From: a virus
Virus record (IMG/VR): IMGVR_UViG_3300036792_000129
Location: 1-20,918 of that record
Length of the DNA stretch: 20,918 nucleotides
Direction: 5' to 3' (one strand)
Below, piece by piece: positions 14,019 to 20,918 of the stretch; the stretch's first letter is position 1; every line of letters starts with the position of its first letter. Both the position numbers and the translations under genes were made by a program. The notes beneath the pieces were generated by a model, which did no database searches, was not told the origin of the DNA, and saw nothing but the letters and a program-made list of their open reading frames with translations.

Positions 14019-14539
14019 CAAGCACCTTCGCCGAGCGGGTCGCCGTGCTCAAGGAGATGGTCGGCACCGGCAAGATCACGTCGTCAGTCGTGGTCAACCA
14101 GGTGTACGCGCACTACCAGCACGAGCACCTGGAGTTCCACCACCCCAGGGGCGGCCGGGCCAAGTACCTCGAAGACCCGCTGTACCGGCACTACCGCGAC
14201 TACCTCGGCTGGTACGCGGACGAGGTGCTGCACGACGGCGGCATCCACGCGATGGAACGCGCCGCTGAGCACCTGAGTGACCAGGTGGAGACCAGCGCTC
14301 CGCGCGAGTGGGGTGACCTGAAGCTCTCAGGTCACCCCAGCGTCACCCGAGGCGAGCGCACGGTCTACGACCGTGCCCCCAAGGTGGGGCGCATCTCCGA
14401 GCAGGAGCTGAAGCTCAAGAGCCGCGCGCTGCTGCGGGCCCGCCTGGCGGCAGGCCTCACCGTCTACTTCATGAAGAACGGCAAGATCCACGTTATCCCC
14501 GGCAAGAACGAGCCGCACCCGCTGCGAGGCCGGCTATGA
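14015..14539 (+). CDS. Head-tail connector / neck protein
   Basis: 174 aa, started by an ATG overlapping the upstream stop. The N-terminal half is helical and rich in His, Tyr and charged residues (YAHYQHEHLEFHHP, YRHYRDYLGWYADEV). The C-terminal half contains the hairpin-coding stretch (WGDLKLSGHPSVTRGERT) and a helix LKSRALLRARLAAG followed by VYFMKNGKIHVIPGK. Its place between the connector and the tail-terminator-like gene suggests a head-tail stopper or a gp10-like neck protein. I cannot match a family with certainty. Confidence 0.55.
   Translation: MTSTFAERVAVLKEMVGTGKITSSVVVNQVYAHYQHEHLEFHHPRGGRAKYLEDPLYRHYRDYLGWYADEVLHDGGIHAMERAAEHLSDQVETSAPREWGDLKLSGHPSVTRGERTVYDRAPKVGRISEQELKLKSRALLRARLAAGLTVYFMKNGKIHVIPGKNEPHPLRGRL
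14309..14339 (+). repeat. Perfect 13-bp inverted repeat with 5-base loop
   Basis: TGGGGTGACCTGA (14309-14321) is the exact reverse complement of TCAGGTCACCCCA (14327-14339), with loop AGCTC. The structure lies wholly inside a coding region, has no run of T after it, and would form a very stable mRNA hairpin. See the finding for possible meanings. Confidence 0.9.
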
Positions 14540-14973
14540 CGTACCCGCAGCCCGCCCCCACGGTCTCCAAGAAGCAGGTCATCATCGACCTGCTGATCTC
14601 GCTCGGCTGGAACGTGACCCAGGAGACCGGGTACCCGCTGTTCCCCGGCCCGGAGATCCTGACATCCCCGGACAGAGCGGTCTTCGTCACGCCGACTACA
14701 GGACCCGGCTGGGTCACCGAGGAAGCCGCGATGGACTGCTGGGGCTTCCAGGCGCGGCTGCGCGGCCCGTTCGACGACCCGGTCACGGCTGAGCTGTTCG
14801 CCGAGCGGCTGGACGTGATGATCCTCAACGGCCCGTACAACGTCGTGATAGACGGTGTCCTGGTCAAGATGGTGACCCGCGCGAGCGGCCCGCCGTCCCC
14901 GCTCCCTCTCGACCCGGCTGACCGGCGCTTCGAGTACGTCTGCAGCTACTTGATAACAACAGGACTGGAGTGA
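14536..14973 (+). CDS. Tail terminator-like protein
   Basis: 145 aa; the ATG overlaps the upstream stop (ATGA). A first helix KKQVIIDLLISLGW, then strands around EILTSPDRAVFVTPTTG, WGFQARLRGPFDDPVTAELF and a helix ending LDVMIL, followed by VIDGVLVKMVTRASG and a last strand FEYVCSYLITTG. The size, the helix-strand order and a final strand ending at the C-terminus fit the DUF3168/gpU-like tail terminator group, and its place two genes after the connector and three before the tube-like gene fits too. It would cap the tail tube at the head-proximal end. Confidence 0.55.
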   Translation: MTYPQPAPTVSKKQVIIDLLISLGWNVTQETGYPLFPGPEILTSPDRAVFVTPTTGPGWVTEEAAMDCWGFQARLRGPFDDPVTAELFAERLDVMILNGPYNVVIDGVLVKMVTRASGPPSPLPLDPADRRFEYVCSYLITTGLE

Positions 14974-14976
14974 CCG

Positions 14977-15468
14977 ATGGCCGGACTGCTCACCACCCCC
15001 CTCGCACCCGTCAACATGAATTCCTCGCCGCTGACCGGCACGTTCTTCAGCGGAGCTGCCCCGACGGCGGGCATCGACCTGGTCGGCGCTGGCGGCAACG
15101 CGTTCGGCACGGCGTGGGGCTCCAACAACGTCGTGCTGGTGCCCAACACCGGCAACGTCTACCTCTGGTACTACTGCGGCGCGACCCTCGCGGGCATCGC
15201 CCAGGTGCTGGTCAACGACCCGATCGCCGGGCAGGTGCTGCCCGCGTCCACAGCGCAGACGATCGCGGCGACGTCCTGCGGCTGGCTGGGGCCGTTCAGC
15301 CCGGTGACATACAACATCGCCAACCTGAACCTGGTCCCGGCCAACATCGCGGGCACGCCCACGATCGCGAGCTGGCCAGCGGCGGCCCAGGGGTGCTACG
15401 CGGTGGCGTTCACGACCACCACCACGCTGTCCGTGCGCGCCTACACATTCTCCACCATCCAGCCGTGA
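14977..15468 (+). CDS. Beta-rich structural protein, possibly fibre-like
   Basis: 163 aa behind GGAG four bases from the stop-start junction. Strand-rich: NNVVLVPNTGNVYLWYYCGA, GIAQVLVNDPIAGQVLP, then SCGWLGPFSPVTYNIANLN and a final TTTTLSVRAYTFSTI. The block NTGNVYLWYYCGA...LGPFSPVTYN resembles small beta-sandwich proteins of actinophage heads and tails. Three Cys residues occur in the middle. A structural role is likely; whether head or tail cannot be decided. Confidence 0.5.
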   Translation: MAGLLTTPLAPVNMNSSPLTGTFFSGAAPTAGIDLVGAGGNAFGTAWGSNNVVLVPNTGNVYLWYYCGATLAGIAQVLVNDPIAGQVLPASTAQTIAATSCGWLGPFSPVTYNIANLNLVPANIAGTPTIASWPAAAQGCYAVAFTTTTTLSVRAYTFSTIQP

Positions 15469-15481
15469 GAGGATTCTGACC

Positions 15482-15835
15482 ATGGCAGACGACACCCAGG
15501 CAGGCAGCCAGGCAGGCACGCCGCAGCAGGCAGTTCCGCAGCCTGCCTCCGTGATCAGGCCTCCCGCCACGGCCGAGCAGGCGCGCCCAGCGCCACCCTC
15601 GGACGACTCAGACCCCCGCGCCAGGGCAGCCGCCCTGCGGCGCGAGGCCGCCGCGATCGAGGCCAGCCTTGGCGGCCCGGCCACGGTCAACGTGAAGGTC
15701 GGCCCGCCGCACTCCGAGCTGCACTTCGGCGGGATCTACGTGGGCAACGACTTCACCCCCGTGCCCATGAACCGCCTGGCTGCACTCCAGCAGGCGGCCG
15801 ACAGCGCGGGCGTGAACCTGATCACGGAAGGATAA
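15482..15835 (+). CDS. Hypothetical protein with Gln/Pro/Ala-rich N-terminus (117 aa)
   Basis: GAGAGGA shortly before the ATG. The first 40 residues are low-complexity Gln/Ala/Pro (AGTPQQAVPQPASVI), followed by a charged helix RARAAALRREAAAIEA, then a small beta part VNVKVGPPHSELHFGGIYVG and a closing helix RLAALQQAADSAGV. It lies directly upstream of the tube gene. Not recognised; a tail-assembly or tube-associated role is inferred from position. Confidence 0.55.
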   Translation: MADDTQAGSQAGTPQQAVPQPASVIRPPATAEQARPAPPSDDSDPRARAAALRREAAAIEASLGGPATVNVKVGPPHSELHFGGIYVGNDFTPVPMNRLAALQQAADSAGVNLITEG

Positions 15836-15841
15836 CTGGCT

Positions 15842-16459
15842 GTGCCATCGCTGCCTTACACCCCGCCGGCCTACACCACGACCAACGTGATCTACGGCGT
15901 GGGCCTGCTCTTTACCGCTCCCAACCCCTCGCTCGGGGTGGGTGCTTCGGTGCCGTCGGACGCCAACCTCGGCGTCGGGTCCGCCTGGCTGTCCGCCGGC
16001 TGGTCGTACGTCGGCGCGACCGAGGCGGGCGTCACGCTGACGTTCAACCCGACCACGCAGAACATCGCGATCGAGGAGCAGCCGACCCCGGTTGGCGTCG
16101 CGGTCAACACCGCCGACCTGCAGATCACCACCAACCTCTCGGAAGAGACGCTGACACACATCAACACCGCGTGGGGCAACGGCGGCGTTACGGCGGTCAC
16201 CGCTGCGGGCGCTGGCCAGCCCGGCAAGTCGGTGCTGACCCTGTCGACGAACTTCCAGACGCTGTCGTGCGCGCTCGTAGGCCAGAACCAGCTCGGCTTC
16301 GCCCGCGTGCTGTACATCCCGGTGGTCGTCTCCGCCGGCCAGGTGCAGACCGCGTTCCGCCGCGCCGCCCAGCAGCGGCTCTACCCGCTGACCCTCACCG
16401 CCATCTGCCCGTTCAACGCCATCAGCTGGACGGACCTGACAGCGGTCGCGACCTCATAG
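15842..16459 (+). CDS. Major tail (tube) protein
   Basis: 205 aa from a GTG with GGAAGG ten bases before it. The pattern is that of siphovirus tube proteins: an early WLSAGWSYVGATEAGVTLTF, then NIAIEEQPTPVGVAVNTADL, NLSEETLTHINTAWG, and a late QTAFRRAAQQRLYPLTLTAI with SWTDLTA. The (W/Y)xxVGxTEAGVTLTF and IAIEEQP sequences match the start of the tube-forming beta sandwich, and the following helix AAQQ(R)LYPLTL fits the closing strand. The gene stands directly before the chaperone pair, as usual. It would polymerise into the hollow tail tube. Confidence 0.75.
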   Translation: MPSLPYTPPAYTTTNVIYGVGLLFTAPNPSLGVGASVPSDANLGVGSAWLSAGWSYVGATEAGVTLTFNPTTQNIAIEEQPTPVGVAVNTADLQITTNLSEETLTHINTAWGNGGVTAVTAAGAGQPGKSVLTLSTNFQTLSCALVGQNQLGFARVLYIPVVVSAGQVQTAFRRAAQQRLYPLTLTAICPFNAISWTDLTAVATS

Positions 16460-16481
16460 GCGAAGGAAGGGGAACACGCAT

Positions 16482-16913
16482 ATGGGATTCAACTCTGGGA
16501 CCGTAGTCGAACCGCTCGACTACGACTTCACCTCCCACAAGGGCCGCAAGGGCGTCATCAAGGAGCCCAGCGACAAGCAGATCGCGGAGTACATGACCGG
16601 CATCAAGGTGCTGGTCAAGACCCTTCAGGAGAAGCTGCCCGAAGGCATGGTCGGTGCTACCGACCTCGCGATCACCGACCTGATGTCCGCCGTGGACGAC
16701 CTCGATCCCGAGGTCGTCATCAACTTCCACCAGGAGATGGCCGGGATGTTCTCCCGGCTCTGCTCCGGCGACCCGAGCAAGGACGAGCTGCTGGCGCTGC
16801 CCATCCGCATCCGCGTCGTCTTCTACGCCTGGCTGCAGCGGGAGGTGATGTCCCCGGAAGTCGTGCCCGGCGCTGGGAGCAATGTGACCAAGCTTCCCGC
16901 TCGCGCCGGGTAA
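16482..16913 (+). CDS. Tail assembly chaperone, first part (gpG-like)
   Basis: 143 aa, with GGAAGGGGAA in front of the ATG. A strand-rich start with YDFTSHKGRKGVIKEPSDK, a helix EYMTGIKVLVKTLQEKL, acidic helical sequence (DLAITDLMSAVDDLDPEVV, then NFHQEMAGMFSRL) and LPIRIRVVFYAWLQREVMS. Small acidic chaperones of this kind bind the tape measure and are found directly before it in siphoviruses, with a longer form made by -1 frameshifting. The codon pattern fits frame 0 up to the TAA at 16911. A 10-bp hairpin lies inside the gene (16695-16718). Confidence 0.7.
   Translation: MGFNSGTVVEPLDYDFTSHKGRKGVIKEPSDKQIAEYMTGIKVLVKTLQEKLPEGMVGATDLAITDLMSAVDDLDPEVVINFHQEMAGMFSRLCSGDPSKDELLALPIRIRVVFYAWLQREVMSPEVVPGAGSNVTKLPARAG
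16695..16718 (+). repeat. Perfect 10-bp inverted repeat with 4-base loop
   Basis: GACGACCTCG and CGAGGTCGTC flank ATCC within the chaperone gene. It encodes part of the acidic DDLDPEVV stretch. It is upstream, not downstream, of the expected frameshift window, so it is probably not the stimulatory structure, and a 10-bp stem in GC-rich coding DNA can occur by chance. Confidence 0.6.
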
Positions 16914-17197
16914 TCCTCTACGCGGTCAGACGCTGGCTCGGCTTCTCCAGGGACGAGTGGGACGACCTGCCCTGGGACCTCCAGATGACGTACCTGGACG
17001 GGCTCGACCAGGAGGAGGAGATCCCGTTCACGCGGAACAACGACGCGGGGCAGAAGTTCGGCGGCGGCGGCGAGGTGGCACCGGGGATGGAAGGCCCGAC
17101 GATCAGGACCGGCGTGGACGCCGGTACCAACGTGATCGACCTGGCGGCGATGCGAGCCGAACTGGAGGCAGACCCGAGGTCCAGGCGGCAGTGGTGA
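16913..17197 (+). CDS. Tail assembly chaperone extension, read in the -1 frame (gpGT-like)
   Basis: 94 codons in the -1 frame relative to the preceding gene, opening right at its stop: residues run from ILYAVRRWLGFSRDEWDD, LPWDLQMTYLDGLDQEEE to a Gly-rich and acidic end. Of the first 25 codons 24 end in G or C, so coding starts well before the first ATG at 16985 and a simple fresh start there is unlikely. Most likely it is joined to the first part by -1 frameshifting near 16880-16912, giving a protein of about 238 aa. I see no classic XXXYYYZ slippery heptamer. The tape measure gene begins 14 bp after its stop. Confidence 0.65.
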   Translation: MLYAVRRWLGFSRDEWDDLPWDLQMTYLDGLDQEEEIPFTRNNDAGQKFGGGGEVAPGMEGPTIRTGVDAGTNVIDLAAMRAELEADPRSRRQW

Positions 17198-17211
17198 AAG
17201 GGCGGTGAGAC

Positions 17212-20200
17212 GTGTTTGATGCCGGTGCTATCGAGGCACGTCTCACCATTGACCCGGCCCAGTTCAACCGGGACATGGACGCGGCCGAGGCCCGCGTCAA
17301 GCGGTTCGAGGACGGCGAGCACAAGGTCAAGGTCTCCGCCGTCTTCGACAACGCGAGCCTGAGCAAGGCCAAGAAGGCGTTCACGGACCTGGACAACCAG
17401 ATCAGCCGCGAAGCCATGAACAGGCTGCGCAGCAGCCCGCAGGGCTCCGTCCTGGGGGCACTGAACGCCCTGTTCTCCCCGCACCAGGTGTCCGGCGGCC
17501 CGACTGCTTCCCAGGCGGCGCAGCAGGGCCTGCTCGGCAAGATCGTCAGCTCCCCCGGCGGCGGCGGCGTGCCCGGCCCGGTCAACACACGGTCGCAGAA
17601 CACCGTCAGCCAGATCCTCGGTACCAACGGATCAGGCAATACCAACAGCACCAACACCGTCCGCACCAACGTCGTCGGCGCACCGGGAAACACGAACACC
17701 ACCGACCGGGTGACGGTCCTCGGCGCTCCCACGAACAACTCGATCACCACCAAGGACCGGGTAGACGTGACCGGCCTGCCCACCTCGGGCGGCAGCATCA
17801 CCACCAAGGTCAAGACGAAGCTGGACCCCGGTTCGGCAGCGGCGACGGAGGCAGCCGCCACGGCCAGCGGGGACAGGGCCGGGAAGGGCTGGGCCGGTTC
17901 GTTCCTGTCCAACGTCAAGGGCCTGTTCGGCGGCGGCGGCGGGAACGGGAGCCAGGCCGGCGCTGTCAGCAAACTGCTCACCGCTGGCGGGGACATCGGC
18001 ACCGGGGGGCAGAAGAACCTCGCGGCCGGGACGATCGGCGGGGCGCTGCCCGGCATCCTCGGCCTTGGCACCAAGGCGACGGGCATCGTCGGCCTGGGCG
18101 GGTCGCTGCTCGGCGCGGTTCCCGCGCTGCTCGGCGGCGTCTCCCCGCTGATCCCGGCGGCGGCCGGGGCGGGCGCGCTCGGCCTGCTGTTCGCGGGGGC
18201 CCAGAAGCAGATCAGCCCGGTATCCCAGGCGATCAGCGCGGCTAAGGCAGCCCAGGGGGCAGCTCAGACTCCGGCGCAGGCCACAGCCGCCAACCAGCAG
18301 CTAGCAGGGGCCAACGCGCAGCTCAAGGCGCTTTCTCCTGGGCTCCAGTCCATCTACCAGTCCGAGCAGCAGATCGGCAACTGGTGGCAGGCGTTCACCG
18401 GCAAGTTCGCGCCGATGTTCGCTGGGCCGCTGAAGCAGGTAGCGTCTCTGCTAACCGGGCTCACCGGGCCGCTGAACAGTTTTTTCAAGTCGGCGTTCAC
18501 CCTGGCTCAGCCGCTGATAGCGGGGATAGGCGACCTGGCCCGCCAGTGGCTCCCGCTGCTGGCCCAGGGCTTCCGGGCTGCCGCGCCCGTGATCCGCCCG
18601 CTGATCGACGGCATCGGGTCGCTGGTCACCGGCCTGCTGCCCGGTCTCAACACGCTGGTGAAAGCCTCGGCCCCGGCCGTGGCCGCGCTGGGTCATGTGT
18701 TCGGGGAGCTGGGCGGCAGCCTCGGTCAGATGCTCGCTATTTTCGCCCCGGTGCTGTCTCAGAGTTCGGTCATCCTCAAGGCGCTGTTCGACGTCATCAA
18801 CGCGCTGTTCCCGATCATCGGCCAGCTGGCCGCCATCTTCGCGACCGCCCTGGCCCCGGTGTTCGTGCAGTTCGCCGGGGTAGTCAAGGCGCTGCTGCCG
18901 TTCCTGACCCTGATCGGCAACGTGCTGGCCTCCCTGGCAGGAGCGGTGCTGTCCGACCTGGTGTCGGCGTTCGGCGCGCTAGCCCAGCTCCTGACAGGTA
19001 TCGCTCCGTCACTGACAGTGTTCGCCAAGGCACTCAGCAACGTGTTCAACGTGCTGGAGAACACGGGCGTGTTCGCGATCCTCGGCAACGCCGTAGAGAA
19101 CCTGGTCGGCCCCCTGGCAAAGCTGATCAACGCGCTGATCGCCGGGCTGGTGCCGGTTCTGCCGCCCATCATCAACTTCATCGGCCAGCTGTCGTCGCTG
19201 ATCGCGACCACTCTGTCCAACGCCATCGCGACGCTGCTGCCGCCGCTGACCAAGCTGGCCCTCAGCGTTCTCCAGGTGCTGGCGGCTGTGCTGCCCGTGA
19301 TCCTGCCGCTGCTGCTGACCCTCGCCGGGATATTCACCACCGCCGTGGTCGCCGTCATCTCCGGGGTAGCTACCGCCCTGGCTGACGTCATCAACGCCCT
19401 CCCGCCGTCCGTGCTCGATGCGATCGTGCTCGGGGTGACCGGGCTCGTGCTCGCGCTCAAGGGCATGGCAGCGGTGTCCGCCCTGTCCGGCGGCCTCGGC
19501 TTCCTGACCACCCTGCGGCTGCTGCCGTCGGTCGTCTCGGCGGCTGCCTCGTCGCTCGTCCGGCTCGGCGTCCAGTACGCGGTGACGGCGGCAGAGGCGG
19601 TCGCGGGGGCCGCCGTGCAGATAGCTAGCTGGGTCGCCACGGCGGCGGCGGCCACCGCCGCGTTCATCGCCGAGAACATCGCCATGCTCGGCATCGGGGT
19701 CGCCATCGCCGCCCTGATCGCCGCCATCGTCTACATGGCCACCCACTGGCAGCAGGTGTGGACGGACATCAAGAACTGGACAGACGACGCCTGGAAGTGG
19801 CTCAACACCAACATCTTCGACCCCATGGGCACCTTCTTCACCAAGACCCTGCCGGGCTGGTGGAGCACGGTGATCACCGCTCTGAAGGCAGTCTTCGTCA
19901 CCCCGTTCGAGTTGCAGTTCAAGGCCGCGTGGGACTGGGTGAACGCCAACGTCTGGACCCCGGTCCGCACGTTCTTCACCGTGACGCTCCCCGGCTACTG
20001 GGACTCGGCCATCGCCTTCCTCGGCAGCCACTTCGTGACGCCGTTCCAGAACGGGCTGAAGGCCGCCTACAACTGGGTGGTCACGAACGTCGCGACCCCG
20101 ATCGAGACGCTGTTCACCAAGACGATGCCGGGCTGGTTCAACACCGCCGTGTCCGCCATCAGCGGCTTCTGGGGCAGGATCGAGGGCGTTGTGATGACGC

Positions 20201-20918
20201 CGGTCAAGTTCGTAGTTGACAACGTGCTCGACCCGCTGATCAACCTGTTCGACGACGTGACCAACGCGGTCGGCCTCGGCAAGCCCATCCCCACGATCAA
20301 ACTGGCGGGCGGCGGGCGGCTGCCCGGCTTCGGCGGCGGCGACATCCTCCCGGCGCTGCTGGAGCCGGGCGAGGCCGTGGTGGACAAGGACACGACCCGG
20401 CAGTACGCCTGGCTGCTGAAGATGATCGGCGTCCCCGGATTCGCCGCTGGCGGCGTGGCGGGAGGCCCGACACCCGTGTCCGGCCGGGGCGGGGCACTGG
20501 GCGGCGTCAACCCGACCGGCGGCAACGTCCTGAGCGGTGTGATCAACAGCGCGGTCGACATGGCCAAGGCAATCGCGGCCATCGCCACCGGCAACCCGAC
20601 CGCCCTGGCCAACGCCGTCATCGGCATGTTCGGCGGGTCCAGCTCCGGCGGGATGGGCGGCGTGGTCGGCAAGGCGCTGCTCGGCCTGCCCGCCAAGCTG
20701 ATCGGCGACTTCGCGCACTGGATCATCGGCACCAGCAACATCGCCACCAGCCAGGCCGGCGGGGGCGCGTCGCTGCATCCCACAGGGGCCGGGGCGACCG
20801 TCCAGGCGCTCATGCAGTCCATGGCCGCGTCTGTCGGCTGGACCGGCGCGCAGTGGTCCGCGCTGAACAGCGTGGAGATGGCCGAGGCGGGCTACAACCT
20901 CACCGCGCAGAACCCCAC
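17212..20918 (+). CDS. Tape measure protein, 3' end cut by window edge
   Basis: GTG start after AAAGGGCGGTGAG; at least 1,235 residues with no stop before the edge. It begins with FDAGAIEARLTIDPAQFNRD and a charged helix (RDMDAAEARVKRFEDGEHKV), as do tape measures of the lambda-like kind. Next are Asn/Thr-rich beta-like repeats (about 17600-17820), a long hydrophobic helical region with repeated FAP/LLP motifs (about 18100-19740), three 46-residue Trp-rich repeats (from about 19780), a GGRLPGFGGGDILPALLEPG motif followed by EAVVDKD (common in tape measures), and at the edge WSALNSVEMAEAGYNLTAQN, the start of a lytic transglycosylase/goose-lysozyme-like domain; the Glu at 20884 is the likely acid. 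It sets tail length and probably helps DNA pass the cell wall. Confidence 0.85.
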   Translation, partial: MFDAGAIEARLTIDPAQFNRDMDAAEARVKRFEDGEHKVKVSAVFDNASLSKAKKAFTDLDNQISREAMNRLRSSPQGSVLGALNALFSPHQVSGGPTASQAAQQGLLGKIVSSPGGGGVPGPVNTRSQNTVSQILGTNGSGNTNSTNTVRTNVVGAPGNTNTTDRVTVLGAPTNNSITTKDRVDVTGLPTSGGSITTKVKTKLDPGSAAATEAAATASGDRAGKGWAGSFLSNVKGLFGGGGGNGSQAGAVSKLLTAGGDIGTGGQKNLAAGTIGGALPGILGLGTKATGIVGLGGSLLGAVPALLGGVSPLIPAAAGAGALGLLFAGAQKQISPVSQAISAAKAAQGAAQTPAQATAANQQLAGANAQLKALSPGLQSIYQSEQQIGNWWQAFTGKFAPMFAGPLKQVASLLTGLTGPLNSFFKSAFTLAQPLIAGIGDLARQWLPLLAQGFRAAAPVIRPLIDGIGSLVTGLLPGLNTLVKASAPAVAALGHVFGELGGSLGQMLAIFAPVLSQSSVILKALFDVINALFPIIGQLAAIFATALAPVFVQFAGVVKALLPFLTLIGNVLASLAGAVLSDLVSAFGALAQLLTGIAPSLTVFAKALSNVFNVLENTGVFAILGNAVENLVGPLAKLINALIAGLVPVLPPIINFIGQLSSLIATTLSNAIATLLPPLTKLALSVLQVLAAVLPVILPLLLTLAGIFTTAVVAVISGVATALADVINALPPSVLDAIVLGVTGLVLALKGMAAVSALSGGLGFLTTLRLLPSVVSAAASSLVRLGVQYAVTAAEAVAGAAVQIASWVATAAAATAAFIAENIAMLGIGVAIAALIAAIVYMATHWQQVWTDIKNWTDDAWKWLNTNIFDPMGTFFTKTLPGWWSTVITALKAVFVTPFELQFKAAWDWVNANVWTPVRTFFTVTLPGYWDSAIAFLGSHFVTPFQNGLKAAYNWVVTNVATPIETLFTKTMPGWFNTAVSAISGFWGRIEGVVMTPVKFVVDNVLDPLINLFDDVTNAVGLGKPIPTIKLAGGGRLPGFGGGDILPALLEPGEAVVDKDTTRQYAWLLKMIGVPGFAAGGVAGGPTPVSGRGGALGGVNPTGGNVLSGVINSAVDMAKAIAAIATGNPTALANAVIGMFGGSSSGGMGGVVGKALLGLPAKLIGDFAHWIIGTSNIATSQAGGGASLHPTGAGATVQALMQSMAASVGWTGAQWSALNSVEMAEAGYNLTAQNP
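19786..20250 (+). repeat. Three 46-residue (138-bp) tandem repeats plus a partial fourth in the tape measure
   Basis: The motif TFFTKTLPGWW (19831), TFFTVTLPGYW (19969) and TLFTKTMPGWF (20107) recurs at exactly 138 bp. A preceding Asn that opens N-I/V-x-x-P is also spaced at 19810, 19948 and 20086. A degenerate fourth unit with NVLDPLINLFDDV starts at 20221, one residue short of the period. The DNA is not identical between units, so the repeats are old. Confidence 0.85.

Noticed and set aside
15500-15545. GGCAGGCAGCCAGGCAGGCA-type short repeats at the start of the 117-aa gene
   Set aside because: They encode a low-complexity Gln/Ala/Gly/Pro segment and look like ordinary codon repetition rather than a regulatory repeat.
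16985-17197. Independent 70-aa gene starting at ATG 16985
   Set aside because: Coding signature and the sensible sequence RRWLGFSRDEWDDLPWDLQ extend upstream to the TAA at 16911, so a frameshift extension explains the data better.
16957-17208. Alternative frame over the chaperone extension
   Set aside because: Translation is Arg/Gly/Pro shadow; the frame ending at 17197 has G/C-ending codons and gives a chaperone-like sequence.
1-20918. tRNA genes, CRISPR arrays, integrase, attachment sites, insertion sequences
   Set aside because: None seen on reading either strand; no spaced direct repeats, no tRNA-like cloverleaf and no recombinase or transposase motifs.

Overview
The window looks like the head-to-tail structural module of a siphovirus-like tailed phage (or prophage) of a high-GC actinobacterium. 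All credible genes lie on the + strand, packed end to end with ATGA/TGATG overlaps or gaps under about 100 bp. Codon third positions are almost all G or C. Gene order follows the usual siphovirus pattern: internal or minor head proteins, protease/scaffold, decoration and major capsid, head-tail connectors, tail terminator, tail tube, tail assembly chaperone pair, tape measure. The terminase and portal genes expected upstream are outside the window. No integrase, tRNA, CRISPR array or insertion sequence is visible, so the sequence does not say whether it is a free phage or a prophage. No stretch longer than 300 bp lacks a gene.

Region 1 (1-7148) is the least ordinary part. Two very long multidomain proteins (>997 aa, cut by the left edge, and 920 aa), a 418-aa protein ending in a hydrophobic segment, and a 43-aa protein lie where minor capsid/MuF-type or ejected internal proteins usually sit. 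The two large proteins are mosaics. A short tag of the form R-D/N-x-x-G-R/E-W-T recurs at module boundaries. Modules include a possible HhH-GPD (DNA glycosylase-like) domain, an HExxH metallopeptidase-like domain, helical-hairpin modules and a Lys/Ala/Pro/Thr-rich tail. Inside the 920-aa ORF a stretch of about 130 bp has the codon signature of another frame, which is a likely embedded or formerly separate small gene.

Region 2 (7238-10838) is head morphogenesis: a small protein with a C-terminal helical motif, a prohead protease fused to an acidic scaffold-like half with a good internal in-frame start (possible nested scaffold gene), a small conserved-looking protein, a decoration-like protein and a probable HK97-fold major capsid protein.

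Region 3 (10840-13481) is a run of seven small genes, mostly beta-rich, including a zinc ribbon, a duplicated Ala/Val/Pro beta module and a two-helix membrane protein. Their exact roles are not known to me; capsid decoration or fibre roles are plausible. Region 4 (13485-15835) holds connector, neck and tail-terminator genes plus two small proteins, and contains a perfect 13-bp inverted repeat inside a connector gene.

Region 5 (15842-20918) is the tail: probable tube protein, an assembly chaperone pair whose second part is read in the -1 frame, and a tape measure protein of at least 1,235 residues with three 46-residue tandem repeats. It is cut by the right edge at the start of what looks like a lytic transglycosylase-type domain. 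Assignments of capsid, protease, tube, chaperone and tape measure rest on order plus recognisable motifs; the small-gene functions are mostly unknown.
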